A stretch of DNA of 64,000 nucleotides from Desmonostoc vinosum HA7617-LM4. GTDB taxonomy: Bacteria; Cyanobacteriota; Cyanobacteriia; Cyanobacteriales; Nostocaceae. The stretch's first letter is position 1. Each line of letters begins with the position of its first letter. The stretch covers positions 1 through 64,000 of the forward strand of contig JAHHHC010000033.1 in the NCBI GenBank assembly GCA_019359515.1, given 5' to 3'. The notes beneath the pieces are model-generated. The model saw nothing but the letters and a program-made list of their open reading frames with translations. It ran no database searches and was not told the DNA's origin. This document shows, in pieces, positions 16,862-25,242 of the stretch. A program made the position numbers and the translations under genes.

Positions 16862-18463
16862 TTACAAATCACCTGTAGCCAGCATCTGAATAACGCGAGG
16901 TATTCCAGGATCAAACCCAGCCAAATCCCAAGACAGCAGATCTTGAGGATCTACCAAGGTAATTTGATAAGGTGTCAAGGTGACATACACAGCTTTCGCA
17001 TTGGGATTCACCTTTTTGCGATACTCCGCTAGTGCTTGAGCAGGATGTTTATATCCAGCCCAACTCTCAGAGTCAGTCCAAAAGCAAACCACATCTGCCT
17101 TAAACTTGTTCTTGATCATCCAGTCATAAGCTACAGATGCATCCGTGCCACCGAAGTTTTGGTTACTAGCTTTGCGAACCGCAGAACTGAAACTATCTTT
17201 GGCAGTAATATTTAACTCCCGGAATTCGCTAGCAAAACCGCGAATCATATAGTTTTTCTCTGCCTTGGCTGTGACTAATGCCATCGTGGTGGCAATTTCA
17301 CAGCAACTCAGTTCCATATCTGCAACCAGGCTGCCCATAGAACCAGAAACATCGACGGCGTGCATGAACACCTTACCTGTGGGTTCCACCACATCAAAAG
17401 ACAATTCAACCGCCTTTTCTAAGATGTCTACAATTCGAGGAACTGGGTTCCAAGTCTTCTTACTACGTCCTAATCTACCTCCAGATTGATAAGTTTTGAG
17501 TGCTTTCAAAACATCAATCGGATGGATACGACCTTTACGCAGATGTTCCTTGTTGTTGAGAACCGCTTCAACTCGCATCAGGTTAGCAAGTTCGTCAGCA
17601 CGCAACACACCCAATTCGGTTAGTGACCCCAGGTTACGCAGCATTGCCCCTATCGGCATTTCACCAAATAGCAACTGCCAAGCTTGCTTGTCCATCTTGC
17701 CTACAGGGGCAGCCATTTCGTGAGTTAGGCGTGCTTGAGCAATGGCTTGATGGGTTTGGGTGGGATTTCGCTTCAGCCATTCATACCACCAAATCTGTGT
17801 CAACGCTTCTGAGGGGATTTGTGTTGGTAGTTCTTCCCAACCTTTTACTACCCACTCATACAGTTGACGATGATTTTCTGTAGGTGGTTTGACGTGAAAT
17901 AATCGCAAAGCATCTCTGTGAGAGAAACCTTGACGTTGTTGATATTTCAACAGTTGATAAGCCAAACCCTTGACATCTTCCCGCGATAGCCAACTTTTGC
18001 CAGCTTCCCGCACTACTTTGCCAAATCCTCGCAAGGATTTAGTATAGTTAAGCCATTCGTAGAAGTGGCTACCAGTGCGGATAACTTGCGGAAAGATTTC
18101 GCCAAAAGCTGTTTTGGCTGCTTTTGCTTCACCCATTGATAGCAGCACCAAAGCGAGAATCGGCGCACTGTTGTTGATGGCGCGTCCATCGCTAGCATAG
18201 AGAATTTCTTCAGCAACACGGCTCGGATCTTCAGCAATAGCTTGTCTAACAACTGCTACAAAATCCTCTGTTAATTCCTGTTTGCCAGCATAGTAAGTAC
18301 TTTTGGCTGTGCCAACCAATAGGCAACGGCGCAGCATTTTCCAAATACCAGCATCAAACATCCAACCACCGGAACGCCCTTTGATCATTTCTGCTTCTCG
18401 TCCGGGGATGGGTTGAGTTTGTGGTGTAGTTGTTTTGTTTTTAGTAAAAAAATTATAATTCAT
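16862..18463 (-). CDS. rsr: Ro60 orthologue (TROVE domain plus vWA domain)
   Basis: 533 residues. The N-terminal TROVE part (about 20-350) has GGWMFDAGIWKMLRRCLLVG, YYAGKQELTEDF, SDGRAINNSAPILALVLL and a helical-repeat region ending GRIHPIDVLKALKTYQSG. The C-terminal von Willebrand A domain starts near 360 with a complete MIDAS motif DVSGSMGS (Asp371, Ser373, Ser375), then GGTDAS and FWTDSESW. Ro60 proteins are rings that bind the 3' ends of aberrant structured RNAs and are tethered by Y RNAs, in Deinococcus to polynucleotide phosphorylase. A ribosome-binding site (GGGAGATGAAGTC) precedes the ATG. Five Y-like RNAs surround it on the same strand. Confidence 0.93.
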   Translation of the reverse strand: MNYNFFTKNKTTTPQTQPIPGREAEMIKGRSGGWMFDAGIWKMLRRCLLVGTAKSTYYAGKQELTEDFVAVVRQAIAEDPSRVAEEILYASDGRAINNSAPILALVLLSMGEAKAAKTAFGEIFPQVIRTGSHFYEWLNYTKSLRGFGKVVREAGKSWLSREDVKGLAYQLLKYQQRQGFSHRDALRLFHVKPPTENHRQLYEWVVKGWEELPTQIPSEALTQIWWYEWLKRNPTQTHQAIAQARLTHEMAAPVGKMDKQAWQLLFGEMPIGAMLRNLGSLTELGVLRADELANLMRVEAVLNNKEHLRKGRIHPIDVLKALKTYQSGGRLGRSKKTWNPVPRIVDILEKAVELSFDVVEPTGKVFMHAVDVSGSMGSLVADMELSCCEIATTMALVTAKAEKNYMIRGFASEFRELNITAKDSFSSAVRKASNQNFGGTDASVAYDWMIKNKFKADVVCFWTDSESWAGYKHPAQALAEYRKKVNPNAKAVYVTLTPYQITLVDPQDLLSWDLAGFDPGIPRVIQMLATGDL

Positions 18464-18501
18464 GACTTCATCTCCCGGCCCTTTCGGGCAAAAATGGAAG
18501 G

Positions 18502-18624
18502 TGGCAGGGCAGGATTTGAACCTGCGACAACCCGCTTAAGAGGCGATAACCCTAATTCTGCGGCCTTTTCAGGCAAGGGGTGAACAAGGATGTTTTAGGC
18601 GTTCTACCACTGAACTACCTGCCA
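18502..18624 (-). ncRNA. Y-RNA-like tRNA mimic 4, anticodon-like CUU, with 52-nt insertion
   Basis: Minus-strand fold: acceptor TGGCAGG/CCTGCCA (7 bp), D arm GTTC-AGTGGTA-GAAC, T arm GCAGG-TTCAAAT-CCTGC. Positions 18546-18597 are a 52-nt insertion that begins TAAAACATCCTTG and ends GGGTTAT. Removing it joins CC to CGC and yields a perfect 5-bp anticodon stem CCCGC/GCGGG with loop CTCTTAA (CUU) and a 5-nt variable loop, a 71-nt tRNA body. The insertion folds as a hairpin capped by GCCT-GAAA-AGGC. No CCA is encoded. It lies 38 bp upstream of the rsr start codon. Confidence 0.8.
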
Positions 18625-18669
18625 CATGAAAAAATTTCAAATTGAGATTTCGTTGGACTAATTTTGGTG

Positions 18670-18789
18670 TAGCGGGGCGGGACTTGAACCCGCGACCTCT
18701 CGAACCCTATTCGATAACCCTTATTCTTCGGCCTTTGCAGGCAAGGAGCGAACAAGGATATAAGCGCTCTACCACTGAGCTACCCGCCA
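18670..18789 (-). ncRNA. Y-RNA-like tRNA mimic 3, anticodon-like AGG, with 49-nt insertion
   Basis: Minus-strand fold: acceptor TGGCGGG/CCCGCTA, D arm GCTC-AGTGGTA-GAGC, T arm GCGGG-TTCAAGT-CCCGC. Positions 18714-18762 are a 49-nt insertion starting TATATCCTTGTTCGC and ending GGGTTAT. Removing it joins CT to CGA and gives a perfect stem CTCGA/TCGAG, loop ATAGGGT and variable loop AGGTC: again exactly 71 nt. The insertion forms CCTT/AAGG, GTTCG/CGAAG and GCCT-GCAA-AGGC pairings. The unusual loop and lack of encoded CCA argue against a normal tRNA-Pro. Confidence 0.8.
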
Positions 18790-18861
18790 CATGTATAATT
18801 TTGGACTTTGTATTTAAGTTTTGCCTCAAGTATTTTTACTGAATATCTGCATTCAGTCTTA

Positions 18862-18945
18862 ACTAAGCTAACCGCGATAACCCTTAATTCCTCGGCCTTT
18901 TCAGGCAAAAGATGAACAAAGGATACTTTAAACTTAAAACTTAGT
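18862..18945 (-). ncRNA. Y-like RNA 2, shared hairpin without a tRNA body
   Basis: The shared hairpin (TATCCTTTGTTC ... GAGGAATTAAGGGTTAT) lies at 18877-18925 with GCCT-GAAA-AGGC at its tip. No acceptor stem or T arm flanks it. Instead ACTAAG at the 5' side pairs with CTTAGT at the 3' side, closing an 84-nt RNA. A second hairpin, ACTGAAT-GCAGAT-ATTCAGT (18838-18857), follows and may mark the 3' end. Ends are inferred from pairing only. Confidence 0.5.
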
Positions 18946-18959
18946 AATTTTATTGGGAG

Positions 18960-19086
18960 TAGCGAAGCAGGATTTGCACCTGCATCTCCAGAAGTTAATC
19001 AAGGATGGTTGATTTGCATTCGATAACCCTCGATATGTCGGCCCTTACAGGCAAAGTGGGCACTCTGTTATTTGAGCTATCCGCTA
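18960..19086 (-). ncRNA. Y-RNA-like tRNA mimic 1, degenerate tRNA body
   Basis: Minus-strand fold: acceptor TAGCGGA/TTCGCTA (with one G-T pair), a D-like arm GCTC-AAATAACA-GAGT lacking the GG of a normal D loop, and a T arm GCAGG-TGCAAAT-CCTGC whose loop has TG in place of TT. The shared hairpin is shorter (TTTGCCTGTAAGGGCC ... GAGGGTTAT). CC plus CGA could pair with TCTGG around an enlarged loop that contains its own hairpin AATCAA-CCATCC-TTGATT. It is first in the transcription order of the array. Confidence 0.65.
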
Positions 19087-19129
19087 CTAGTGAAAGGTGA
19101 CTCCTGGGGGGAAATCAGCTTGTATTATT

Positions 19130-19158
19130 AATGTAGTATCTGTATTATCTAATGTCAA
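19130..19158 (-). promoter_or_regulatory. Probable promoter of the Y-RNA/rsr array
   Basis: On the minus strand TTGACA (19153-19158) and TACATT (19130-19135) are separated by 17 bp, a good sigma-70-type arrangement. It lies about 45 bp upstream of the first tRNA-like RNA. Whether one transcript runs through all RNAs and rsr is not known. Confidence 0.5.
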
Positions 19159-19508
19159 GTGGGTAATGAAAAGTTCTTGCTTGAGTTTTAAACTCTTCGA
19201 TGATTAAGCCAAGTAGTTAGGTCGCAGACTCTTGGCAATAAGCTAAAACATATCTAAAGGGCAATCTAGTTTTCCCTATTCGCTTTCATGGTGAGGCAAA
19301 AGTATTTTTTGTATTTTTAAATACATTATGTTTTTAAGGCTACTAGTGGCTTAGGATTAAAAACCCTATTTTTACTGGTAAAAAATCTGATAGCAAATTT
19401 TTAAATACTATCACTTAGATAAAATATGTAATATAAATAACTTAAAAAATAATCATTGTTTCCAGATATTTTGCCGCAACTTTGCCAAAAGATACAAAAA
19501 ATGTCACA

Positions 19509-19559
19509 ATTTTTGCCAAGATGATATTATCATTTTCCTAAAATTCACTTGGCAAAAAT
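19509..19559. promoter_or_regulatory. Perfect 12-bp inverted repeat, possible operator
   Basis: ATTTTTGCCAAG at 19509-19520 and CTTGGCAAAAAT at 19548-19559 are exact reverse complements separated by 27 bp. The right arm ends four bases before the chosen ATG at 19564, so a bound protein would block initiation there. Confidence 0.5.
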
Positions 19560-19563
19560 CAGC

Positions 19564-20292
19564 ATGAGTGAAAAACAACTAGAAGGTAACGGCAAAGCTT
19601 TTCTCGTTCTGCTTTTGCCTATATCGTTTTTGATTATTTTCCTAATTTCCACCTGGAGATTTTTGTTAGCACTAGTTCTGTTGCTTATTGCCTTCAATGT
19701 TTGGCAGGTGTATCAGTGGCAGAAATGGTGTCAGCAGGTTAACCCGATTTTTAATCAGTTAGTGCAGCAAAATCAGGGCAGACTAACGCCAATGGACTTG
19801 GCAATTCAGGGCAATTTTCCTGGAGCAAAGGCAAAACGCTACTTAGATAGTAAAGCTGCGGAATTTGGAGCTAGTGTACTCAACTCAGAAGATGGGAATC
19901 AGTCTTACTACTTCATAACTGCTAGTATTCTGGGCAATATTCTAGACAGTAGCGAGCCTGTTAGAGAACTTCCTGCTCAGCGAGTTACTAAAACGGCGCG
20001 ATCGCTTTTAGCTCCACCACCAGTCTTACAGGAGGAACAACCAGAAACCGAATCATCACCAATAACTCACGTAGAAGCAAAACATCCACTACTGGAAAAA
20101 CAACTCATTTTTGGCTCTCTGATTCAATCAGAACTTGCTAAACGGCTGAATGTTTATTCCAGTACAGTTTATAAACGGCGAAATGATCCAGAATTTCCTG
20201 AGTGGAGTCGTAGCCGTGACCCCGATGGTATTGCTTGGTCATATTCGGAAAAAACTAGGGAATTTTTTCCCATAGAAGAAAAACAAGGCTAA
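19564..20292 (+). CDS. Membrane-anchored protein with possible C-terminal DNA-binding segment
   Basis: 242 residues from [13 protein letters not shown]. Two adjacent hydrophobic helices ([17 protein letters not shown] and [20 protein letters not shown]) form a hairpin anchor. A soluble part follows, with a winged-helix-like [18 protein letters not shown]. The C-terminus [20 protein letters not shown] resembles a helix-turn-helix, ending in [18 protein letters not shown]. No named family was recognised. A TTG five codons upstream lies inside the inverted repeat, so the ATG is preferred. Confidence 0.6.
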   Translation: MSEKQLEGNGKAFLVLLLPISFLIIFLISTWRFLLALVLLLIAFNVWQVYQWQKWCQQVNPIFNQLVQQNQGRLTPMDLAIQGNFPGAKAKRYLDSKAAEFGASVLNSEDGNQSYYFITASILGNILDSSEPVRELPAQRVTKTARSLLAPPPVLQEEQPETESSPITHVEAKHPLLEKQLIFGSLIQSELAKRLNVYSSTVYKRRNDPEFPEWSRSRDPDGIAWSYSEKTREFFPIEEKQG

Positions 20293-21431
20293 TGGAGAAT
20301 TTTCGCTTGTAAGCCCACAGCTTCAGAGATGGTAGTTAATCCGCTTTGTTCTAGGTGAGAAAGTAAACCAGCCAGAATCCGGCGTACCATTAGTGGGCCT
20401 TCATAAATCCAGCCTGTGTAGACCTGGATGAGACTAGCACCAGCGGTAATTTTTTCCCAAGCATCTTCAGGGGAAAAGATGCCACCAACGCCAATGATTG
20501 GCATTTGTCCCTGAGTTTGCTGCCAAATAAACCGAATGATTTCTGTGGAACGATCGCGCAATGGCGCACCGCTAATTCCACCAGCTTCTAATTCAGGTGA
20601 TTTACCAGTTTGGTTGATCACCTGTGTTTTCAATCCTTGCCTGCTAATAGTAGTGTTAGTAGCGATGATTCCTGCTAGTTGGTAGGTTTGAGCTAATGCA
20701 ATAATGTCGGCGATCGCTTCCCATGTTAAATCTGGTGCTATCTTGACAAAAACAGGCTTTTGTGTAGTGTTTTCTTGCTGTAATACATTCAAGATGCCGC
20801 TGAGCATAGTAGCATCTTGGAGCGATCGCAATCCAGGTGTATTGGGAGAGGAGACATTGACGACAAAATAGTCTCCCAAATCCTTGAGTAAGCGAAAACT
20901 ATCAAGATAATCCTGTGCGGCTGCTTCTAGAGGAGTTACCTTAGATTTACCCAAATTTATCCCTATGGGTATTGATAAGGTCAACTCTTGCTTAGTTTTG
21001 GCTAAACCTGATGCCATTGCTGCTGCACCACAATTATTAAAACCCATGCGATTGAGTGCAGCTTGATCCATGGGTAGGCGAAACAATCGGGGGCGGGGAT
21101 TTCCTGGCTGGGCGTGAAAAGTTACAGTCCCTAATTCCGCAAAGCCAAAACCCAGACTAGACCAAATGCTAGCAGCAATTCCATCTTTATCAAAACCGGC
21201 TGCTAACCCTACAGGATTAGAAAAGTTTAACCCAAACAAAGTTTGTGTCAAACGTTGGTCATCAAAACATAGAGATTCCTTGAGGCGTTGGTTTACCAAA
21301 CTACCAGGGGGGCGGTTGCTTGTTTGGGATAACCAGCTAAAACTACGAATCGTCTGTTGTTGTAACCACTCTGGATCTACTTTTACTAGATTGAATAACA
21401 GTGGACGAATGGCAAATTGATAAATATCCAT
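20289..21431 (-). CDS. pyrD: Dihydroorotate dehydrogenase (quinone), class 2
   Basis: 380 residues. It catalyses oxidation of dihydroorotate to orotate, the fourth step of pyrimidine synthesis, with FMN and quinone. Visible motifs: [58 protein letters not shown] with the Ser/Asn active-site region, [26 protein letters not shown] and [20 protein letters not shown]. The N-terminal helical extension (residues 1-45) is the membrane-association domain of class 2 enzymes. Its end overlaps the stop of the convergent upstream gene by four bases. Confidence 0.95.
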   Translation of the reverse strand: MDIYQFAIRPLLFNLVKVDPEWLQQQTIRSFSWLSQTSNRPPGSLVNQRLKESLCFDDQRLTQTLFGLNFSNPVGLAAGFDKDGIAASIWSSLGFGFAELGTVTFHAQPGNPRPRLFRLPMDQAALNRMGFNNCGAAAMASGLAKTKQELTLSIPIGINLGKSKVTPLEAAAQDYLDSFRLLKDLGDYFVVNVSSPNTPGLRSLQDATMLSGILNVLQQENTTQKPVFVKIAPDLTWEAIADIIALAQTYQLAGIIATNTTISRQGLKTQVINQTGKSPELEAGGISGAPLRDRSTEIIRFIWQQTQGQMPIIGVGGIFSPEDAWEKITAGASLIQVYTGWIYEGPLMVRRILAGLLSHLEQSGLTTISEAVGLQAKILH

Positions 21432-21517
21432 TTGTTAGTTGTCAGTTGTTAGTTGTCATTATGCCCTGAGTCCTACAAAGGACTGCTACTATGAAACTAG
21501 CGAACTTGGTGGTGCTT

Positions 21518-21856
21518 ATGACACTAGCAATTGTGACTGAGCCTACTCCTCTGAAGCTGAATGAAGATGGCGTGGTTCTTGTCGGAAAAACTCGCGTTAC
21601 ATTGGATACTGTGGTTGCTGCCTTCTCGGAAGGTGCCACAGCAGAAGAGATTGTCGAGCAATATCCATCTCTTCAACTTGCGGATGTGTACTCGGTGATT
21701 GGTTACTACCTTCGGCGAAAGACCGAAGTTGATACTTATCTAAAAATTCGACAAGAGCGTGCCGCTCAAGTTCGTCAAGAAAATGAGCATCGTTTCAACC
21801 CAATTGGGATACGCGAACGGCTGATGGCGAGACTTAACCATCAAAGACAGAGTTGA
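21518..21856 (+). CDS. DUF433-family antitoxin
   Basis: 112 residues from MTLAIVTEPTPLKL. The DUF433 core is visible: VLVGKTRVTLDTVVAAFSEG, ATAEEIVEQYPSLQLADVYS and VIGYYLRRKTEVDTYL. DUF433 proteins are HTH-type antitoxins usually paired with DUF5615 PIN-like toxins, as here. An upstream ATG at 21491 would add nine residues (MKLANLVVL). It stops one base before the toxin start. Confidence 0.8.
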   Translation: MTLAIVTEPTPLKLNEDGVVLVGKTRVTLDTVVAAFSEGATAEEIVEQYPSLQLADVYSVIGYYLRRKTEVDTYLKIRQERAAQVRQENEHRFNPIGIRERLMARLNHQRQS

Positions 21857-21857
21857 A

Positions 21858-22210
21858 ATGCTGCGTCTTTTAGCGGACGAGAACTTTAACAACCAAATTG
21901 TTCGGGGTATTCTTCGACGAAGACCTGGGATTGATATGTCAAAGTTCAAGATGTAGGTCTGTCCAGAACTGATGATAGAGTCATTCTGGAATGGGCAGCA
22001 CAACAGGGTCGGGTTCTGTTGACTCATGATGTAGAAACAATGACCCGTTATGCTTATGAGCGTGTACAGGCAGGGTTAGAAATGCCAGGAGTATTTGAGA
22101 TTAGTCGCAGCGTTCCAGTTGGGGTAGCTAGCGAAGAGATCTTGTTGCTCACGGAGGGAAGCTTTGAGGGCGAATGGGAAGGACAAGTGCAATATCTTCC
22201 TCTTCGTTAA
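21858..22210 (+). pseudogene. DUF5615 PIN-like toxin, frameshifted
   Basis: The frame starts MLRLLADENFNNQIVRGILR and reaches GIDMSK before a premature stop at 21954. Dropping into the next frame near 21936 restores the family sequence: VKVQDVGLSRTDDRVILEWA, then GRVLLTHDVETMTRYAYE and PVGVASEEILLLTEGS. One missing base explains the break. Both acidic PIN-type motifs (LLADEN and LLTHDVE) survive on the two sides of the shift. A sequencing error is an alternative. The neighbouring antitoxin is intact. Confidence 0.8.
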
Positions 22211-22213
22211 GGC

Positions 22214-22240
22214 CCCAGCGCGGTCTAACAATTCAAATGC
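22214..22240 (+). repeat. Truncated attC-like left half
   Basis: GCGGTCTAACAATTCAAATG just after the third toxin gene matches the left core of the attC-like element at 2190 (GCGGTCTAACAATGCG). No matching right half was found before the sensor gene. Confidence 0.4.
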
Positions 22241-22368
22241 AGCGTACGGTTGAGGTTTCTCAATTCGTCGTGCTGATGGCAGAATCTTTACGCAAGATGC
22301 GATCGCTTATTAGTCAGGATGCTTTTCTGGGCATCTTAGATATTACAAGTTATGTTACCAATAATCAG

Positions 22369-25242
22369 ATGAGGCAGCCGCAAAAACTCATAGCCGCCGA
22401 CGAACAGCAGATCATTTCCTTGGGGCGCGTCCTTCAGAGTCTCAGGGAAGAGGATAATGTTGAGGTTCTGATTGAGACTACTATTGCTTATATTAAAGAG
22501 CAGTTTAACTATAAATTAATTTGGATTTCTTTATACGATCGCCTAGATCACATCTTGTTTGGTAAAGGAGGCGTTACACCTGATAGTGACAAGAATTTTT
22601 TAAGAAAACGCTTTGTTCTCAATCCTGGGGATTTATTAGAACAGGTAGTAGTCGAACAGCGTCCCTTGGGTGTTGCCGACTTGCGAGTGGAAATGCGTGC
22701 TGCCCAATGGCAAAAAGTTGCTGAAAAAAACCAAATTCAAGGGGCAATTATCTTACCAATTCGGCATCGAGACCGCTTGTTAGGTTTACTGTTGCTGGGT
22801 TCAGAACGTTGGGGCTACTTGCTGCCAGCGGATACTAGAGCTTGTCTGATGATGGTTTTGGGTGAATTGGCAGCAGTGCTTTACCAGCAGGAAATTGATT
22901 TGCAACACAAGCAAATCAAACGATCCGATGGGCCATTGCTGGGATTATTGGAAAATTTACGCACCCTCAATAATTTAGAACAAAAACTCAAAGCAGTTGT
23001 AGAAGCAACTCATCAATTTATCTCTCCCAATCGCACAAATATCTACTGGTTTGAGCGGGAAGGGCGCTACTTTTGGTGTCGGATGAGCAATCAACTGATC
23101 AAAATGGGTCGTGACTATAGCACTGAACCAGCAGCTGCGGGAATGACTGTACAGGATTTGAGTGAGTTTTACTATGCTTTGTCAGTCAACCAAATTGTGG
23201 TGATTGGTGAGGCACGTAGTTCCTTAAAAAGCCATTTTACAGCCAAATTACTGCAACGCTTGCGAGTGCGATCGCTCTTAGCTGCTCCGATTATCTGTCA
23301 AAAGAATCTGCTGGGATTTTTGGCGGTGGAAAGTAATGAACCTCGAATTTGGGCTGAGGTAGAAAAAAGTTTTGTTCAAGGTGCTGCTGGCTTAGTTTCT
23401 TTAGTAGCCCCCATCGAAAGCACAGAAAATACTATCAAACAGATTCAAGAAGATGCTCAATTAACTAGCCAAATTGCTCAAGGTATCTATAGTGAGCATG
23501 ACTTGAACCAAGCCTTATATAACTGTGCGAAAAAAGTTTTAGCTCGACTAGGAGCAACTCGCTTTTTGCTATTGCAATATGACCCTGAGCAAAACAATTA
23601 TCAATTTACTTACCAAAGTCAACCTCAAAATCGTCGGTCTTTAACATTTACCCTCAATCCTCTACGAGAAATGGATCAGCAGTTGTTACAGTCTGCAACA
23701 ATTGCAGTAGAGGTAGAGAACTTAGACGAAGATTTGCGCTTTTTTAATTGGCGTCCTTTCTTATTAGAAAATGGAGTGCGATCGCTATTAATTTGTAAAT
23801 GCGCTCAAGGTCAAACAACAGCAGCATTGTTGATTATTACTCACGAAACCCATCGTTCTTGGACAACTTTAGAAAAAGAATTACTTTGGGTTGTTAGTCA
23901 ACAGGTTGGTGTGATTGTTCGTCAATGGCAACTGCACAATCTTACCCAGCAGCAGCAAACAATTTCTCAAACATTCGAGCAATGTCTACACATGTTGGTC
24001 AAAGCTCAAAATAGCAAATCCAAGACAGAAGAAGAATATCTAGAACACACTGCGCTAGAACAAATATCAACTGTTTTGGGCTGTCCTTTAGCAGTTATGT
24101 TATCTTGGTCGCCTGGTGAGCGTTGGGCAAAAATTATTCCAGGGGTAATTGCCAATAGTCAGTTTGAGATTGTTGTAGAAGCATCTGTTCCCATCCAGGC
24201 TGAGGCTTTAATTCAGTGGGCGTTGGCTACAGAGGGTTATTTAATTTTGAAGGCAGAGGATTTACCTCTAGAAACAAGAAAATGGTTGAAGGGTTCTGCA
24301 ACTGGTCAAATTTTGGTGATGGCTTTACATGCTGCTACTGATTATCAACCTACGGGTATAGTTGTGTTGGCAGACTCTCGGGAACATCGTTGGTTAGAAG
24401 CAAACCTCAATGCTACAGCAACTCTGATTTCTCAATTAGCCTGGTGGCGTCGTCAAAAGCAAATCACTCAACTTTTAGATTCTACAACAGAAGAACTACG
24501 CCAACTCAACTGGTACAAAAATCGCCGCTTAGAGGAAATTCAAAGAATCATGGCGTTGTCACTTAGCCAAATACATGATTTGGGTATTCCTGCTAATGAA
24601 CTTACGCAGATGCGCTACCAGCTATTACTACGACAGTTAGATCAAATAACTACTTCCATGAGTGGGTTGTTAAAACTTGAGCAGTGGCAATTACATATGA
24701 GCTGGGAAACGATGCCCATAGCTAGTTTGCTGAAGCGATCGCTCGAAAGAGTGGAAAATTTACTTAAACAGCATAAATTGTGGATTGGTGTGCATGGCTT
24801 AGGGCAAGGGATTGATGAGCAAGAATCCCCAAAGGGCGCTGCTTTGCTCAAAGGAGTTGCTAATGCCAGTTCTCAATCCGCAATGGCGATCGCGGGTGAT
24901 ATAGTCAAAATTGAATTAGTTCTCCACGAATTGTTGGTTGCTGCGTGTCAACGCTCTCAAGATGGGGGTAGAATCGACGTCTGGTGTCGCCGCTTGGATG
25001 AGCGATCGCTGGAACTATCGATCACAGACAGTGGTCAAATTGAATCACAGCTATTAGCACAGTTGCACCATGATGCACCCAAGGATGTGCTTGCTCCCTC
25101 TATACTTGACCATCCCCCAGCTTCACATATGGTGATTTGCCAAAATCTGATGCAGGAATTAGGCGGAGAGCTGGATTTTTATCAGTTACCTGACAATCGG
25201 GTAGTTAGCCGCCTGTTGTTACCTTTAGCTGGCGGTAATTAA
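22369..25242 (+). CDS. Multi-GAF sensor with degenerate histidine-kinase C-terminus
   Basis: 957 residues from MRQPQKLIAADEQQII; the frame is open to 22174, but its first 65 codons overlap the toxin remnant and repeat. Three or four GAF-like domains follow: about 20-185, 215-370 (SPNRTNIYWFEREG), 410-570 (YSEHDLNQALYNCAKK), and 595-745. A coiled helix (about 765-835) and an ATPase-like end (VKIELVLHELLVAACQRSQD, LSITDSGQIESQLL) resemble a kinase core. The H box and G boxes are poorly conserved, so phosphotransfer is doubtful. It ends overlapping by four bases with a convergent receiver-like gene. Confidence 0.75.
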   Translation: MRQPQKLIAADEQQIISLGRVLQSLREEDNVEVLIETTIAYIKEQFNYKLIWISLYDRLDHILFGKGGVTPDSDKNFLRKRFVLNPGDLLEQVVVEQRPLGVADLRVEMRAAQWQKVAEKNQIQGAIILPIRHRDRLLGLLLLGSERWGYLLPADTRACLMMVLGELAAVLYQQEIDLQHKQIKRSDGPLLGLLENLRTLNNLEQKLKAVVEATHQFISPNRTNIYWFEREGRYFWCRMSNQLIKMGRDYSTEPAAAGMTVQDLSEFYYALSVNQIVVIGEARSSLKSHFTAKLLQRLRVRSLLAAPIICQKNLLGFLAVESNEPRIWAEVEKSFVQGAAGLVSLVAPIESTENTIKQIQEDAQLTSQIAQGIYSEHDLNQALYNCAKKVLARLGATRFLLLQYDPEQNNYQFTYQSQPQNRRSLTFTLNPLREMDQQLLQSATIAVEVENLDEDLRFFNWRPFLLENGVRSLLICKCAQGQTTAALLIITHETHRSWTTLEKELLWVVSQQVGVIVRQWQLHNLTQQQQTISQTFEQCLHMLVKAQNSKSKTEEEYLEHTALEQISTVLGCPLAVMLSWSPGERWAKIIPGVIANSQFEIVVEASVPIQAEALIQWALATEGYLILKAEDLPLETRKWLKGSATGQILVMALHAATDYQPTGIVVLADSREHRWLEANLNATATLISQLAWWRRQKQITQLLDSTTEELRQLNWYKNRRLEEIQRIMALSLSQIHDLGIPANELTQMRYQLLLRQLDQITTSMSGLLKLEQWQLHMSWETMPIASLLKRSLERVENLLKQHKLWIGVHGLGQGIDEQESPKGAALLKGVANASSQSAMAIAGDIVKIELVLHELLVAACQRSQDGGRIDVWCRRLDERSLELSITDSGQIESQLLAQLHHDAPKDVLAPSILDHPPASHMVICQNLMQELGGELDFYQLPDNRVVSRLLLPLAGGN

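Larger units (their letters stand above)
19087..19563 (+). other. Divergent intergenic region with a 12-bp inverted repeat
   Basis: This AT-rich gap separates the minus-strand RNA/rsr array from the next plus-strand gene. It carries the array promoter at 19130-19158 and a perfect inverted repeat at 19509-19559. A third partial TTTGCCAAAA motif lies near 19480. No ORF was seen. Confidence 0.5.

Noticed and set aside
18546-18762. Group I or group II introns in the tRNA-like genes
   Set aside because: The insertions are only 49-52 nt and form one hairpin; the known self-splicing intron cores need far more sequence.
16678-19086. A cluster of ordinary tRNA genes
   Set aside because: Acceptor stems and T arms are tRNA-like, but every copy holds the same hairpin, no CCA is encoded, two lack proper D loops or D arms, and a Ro60 gene lies in the middle.
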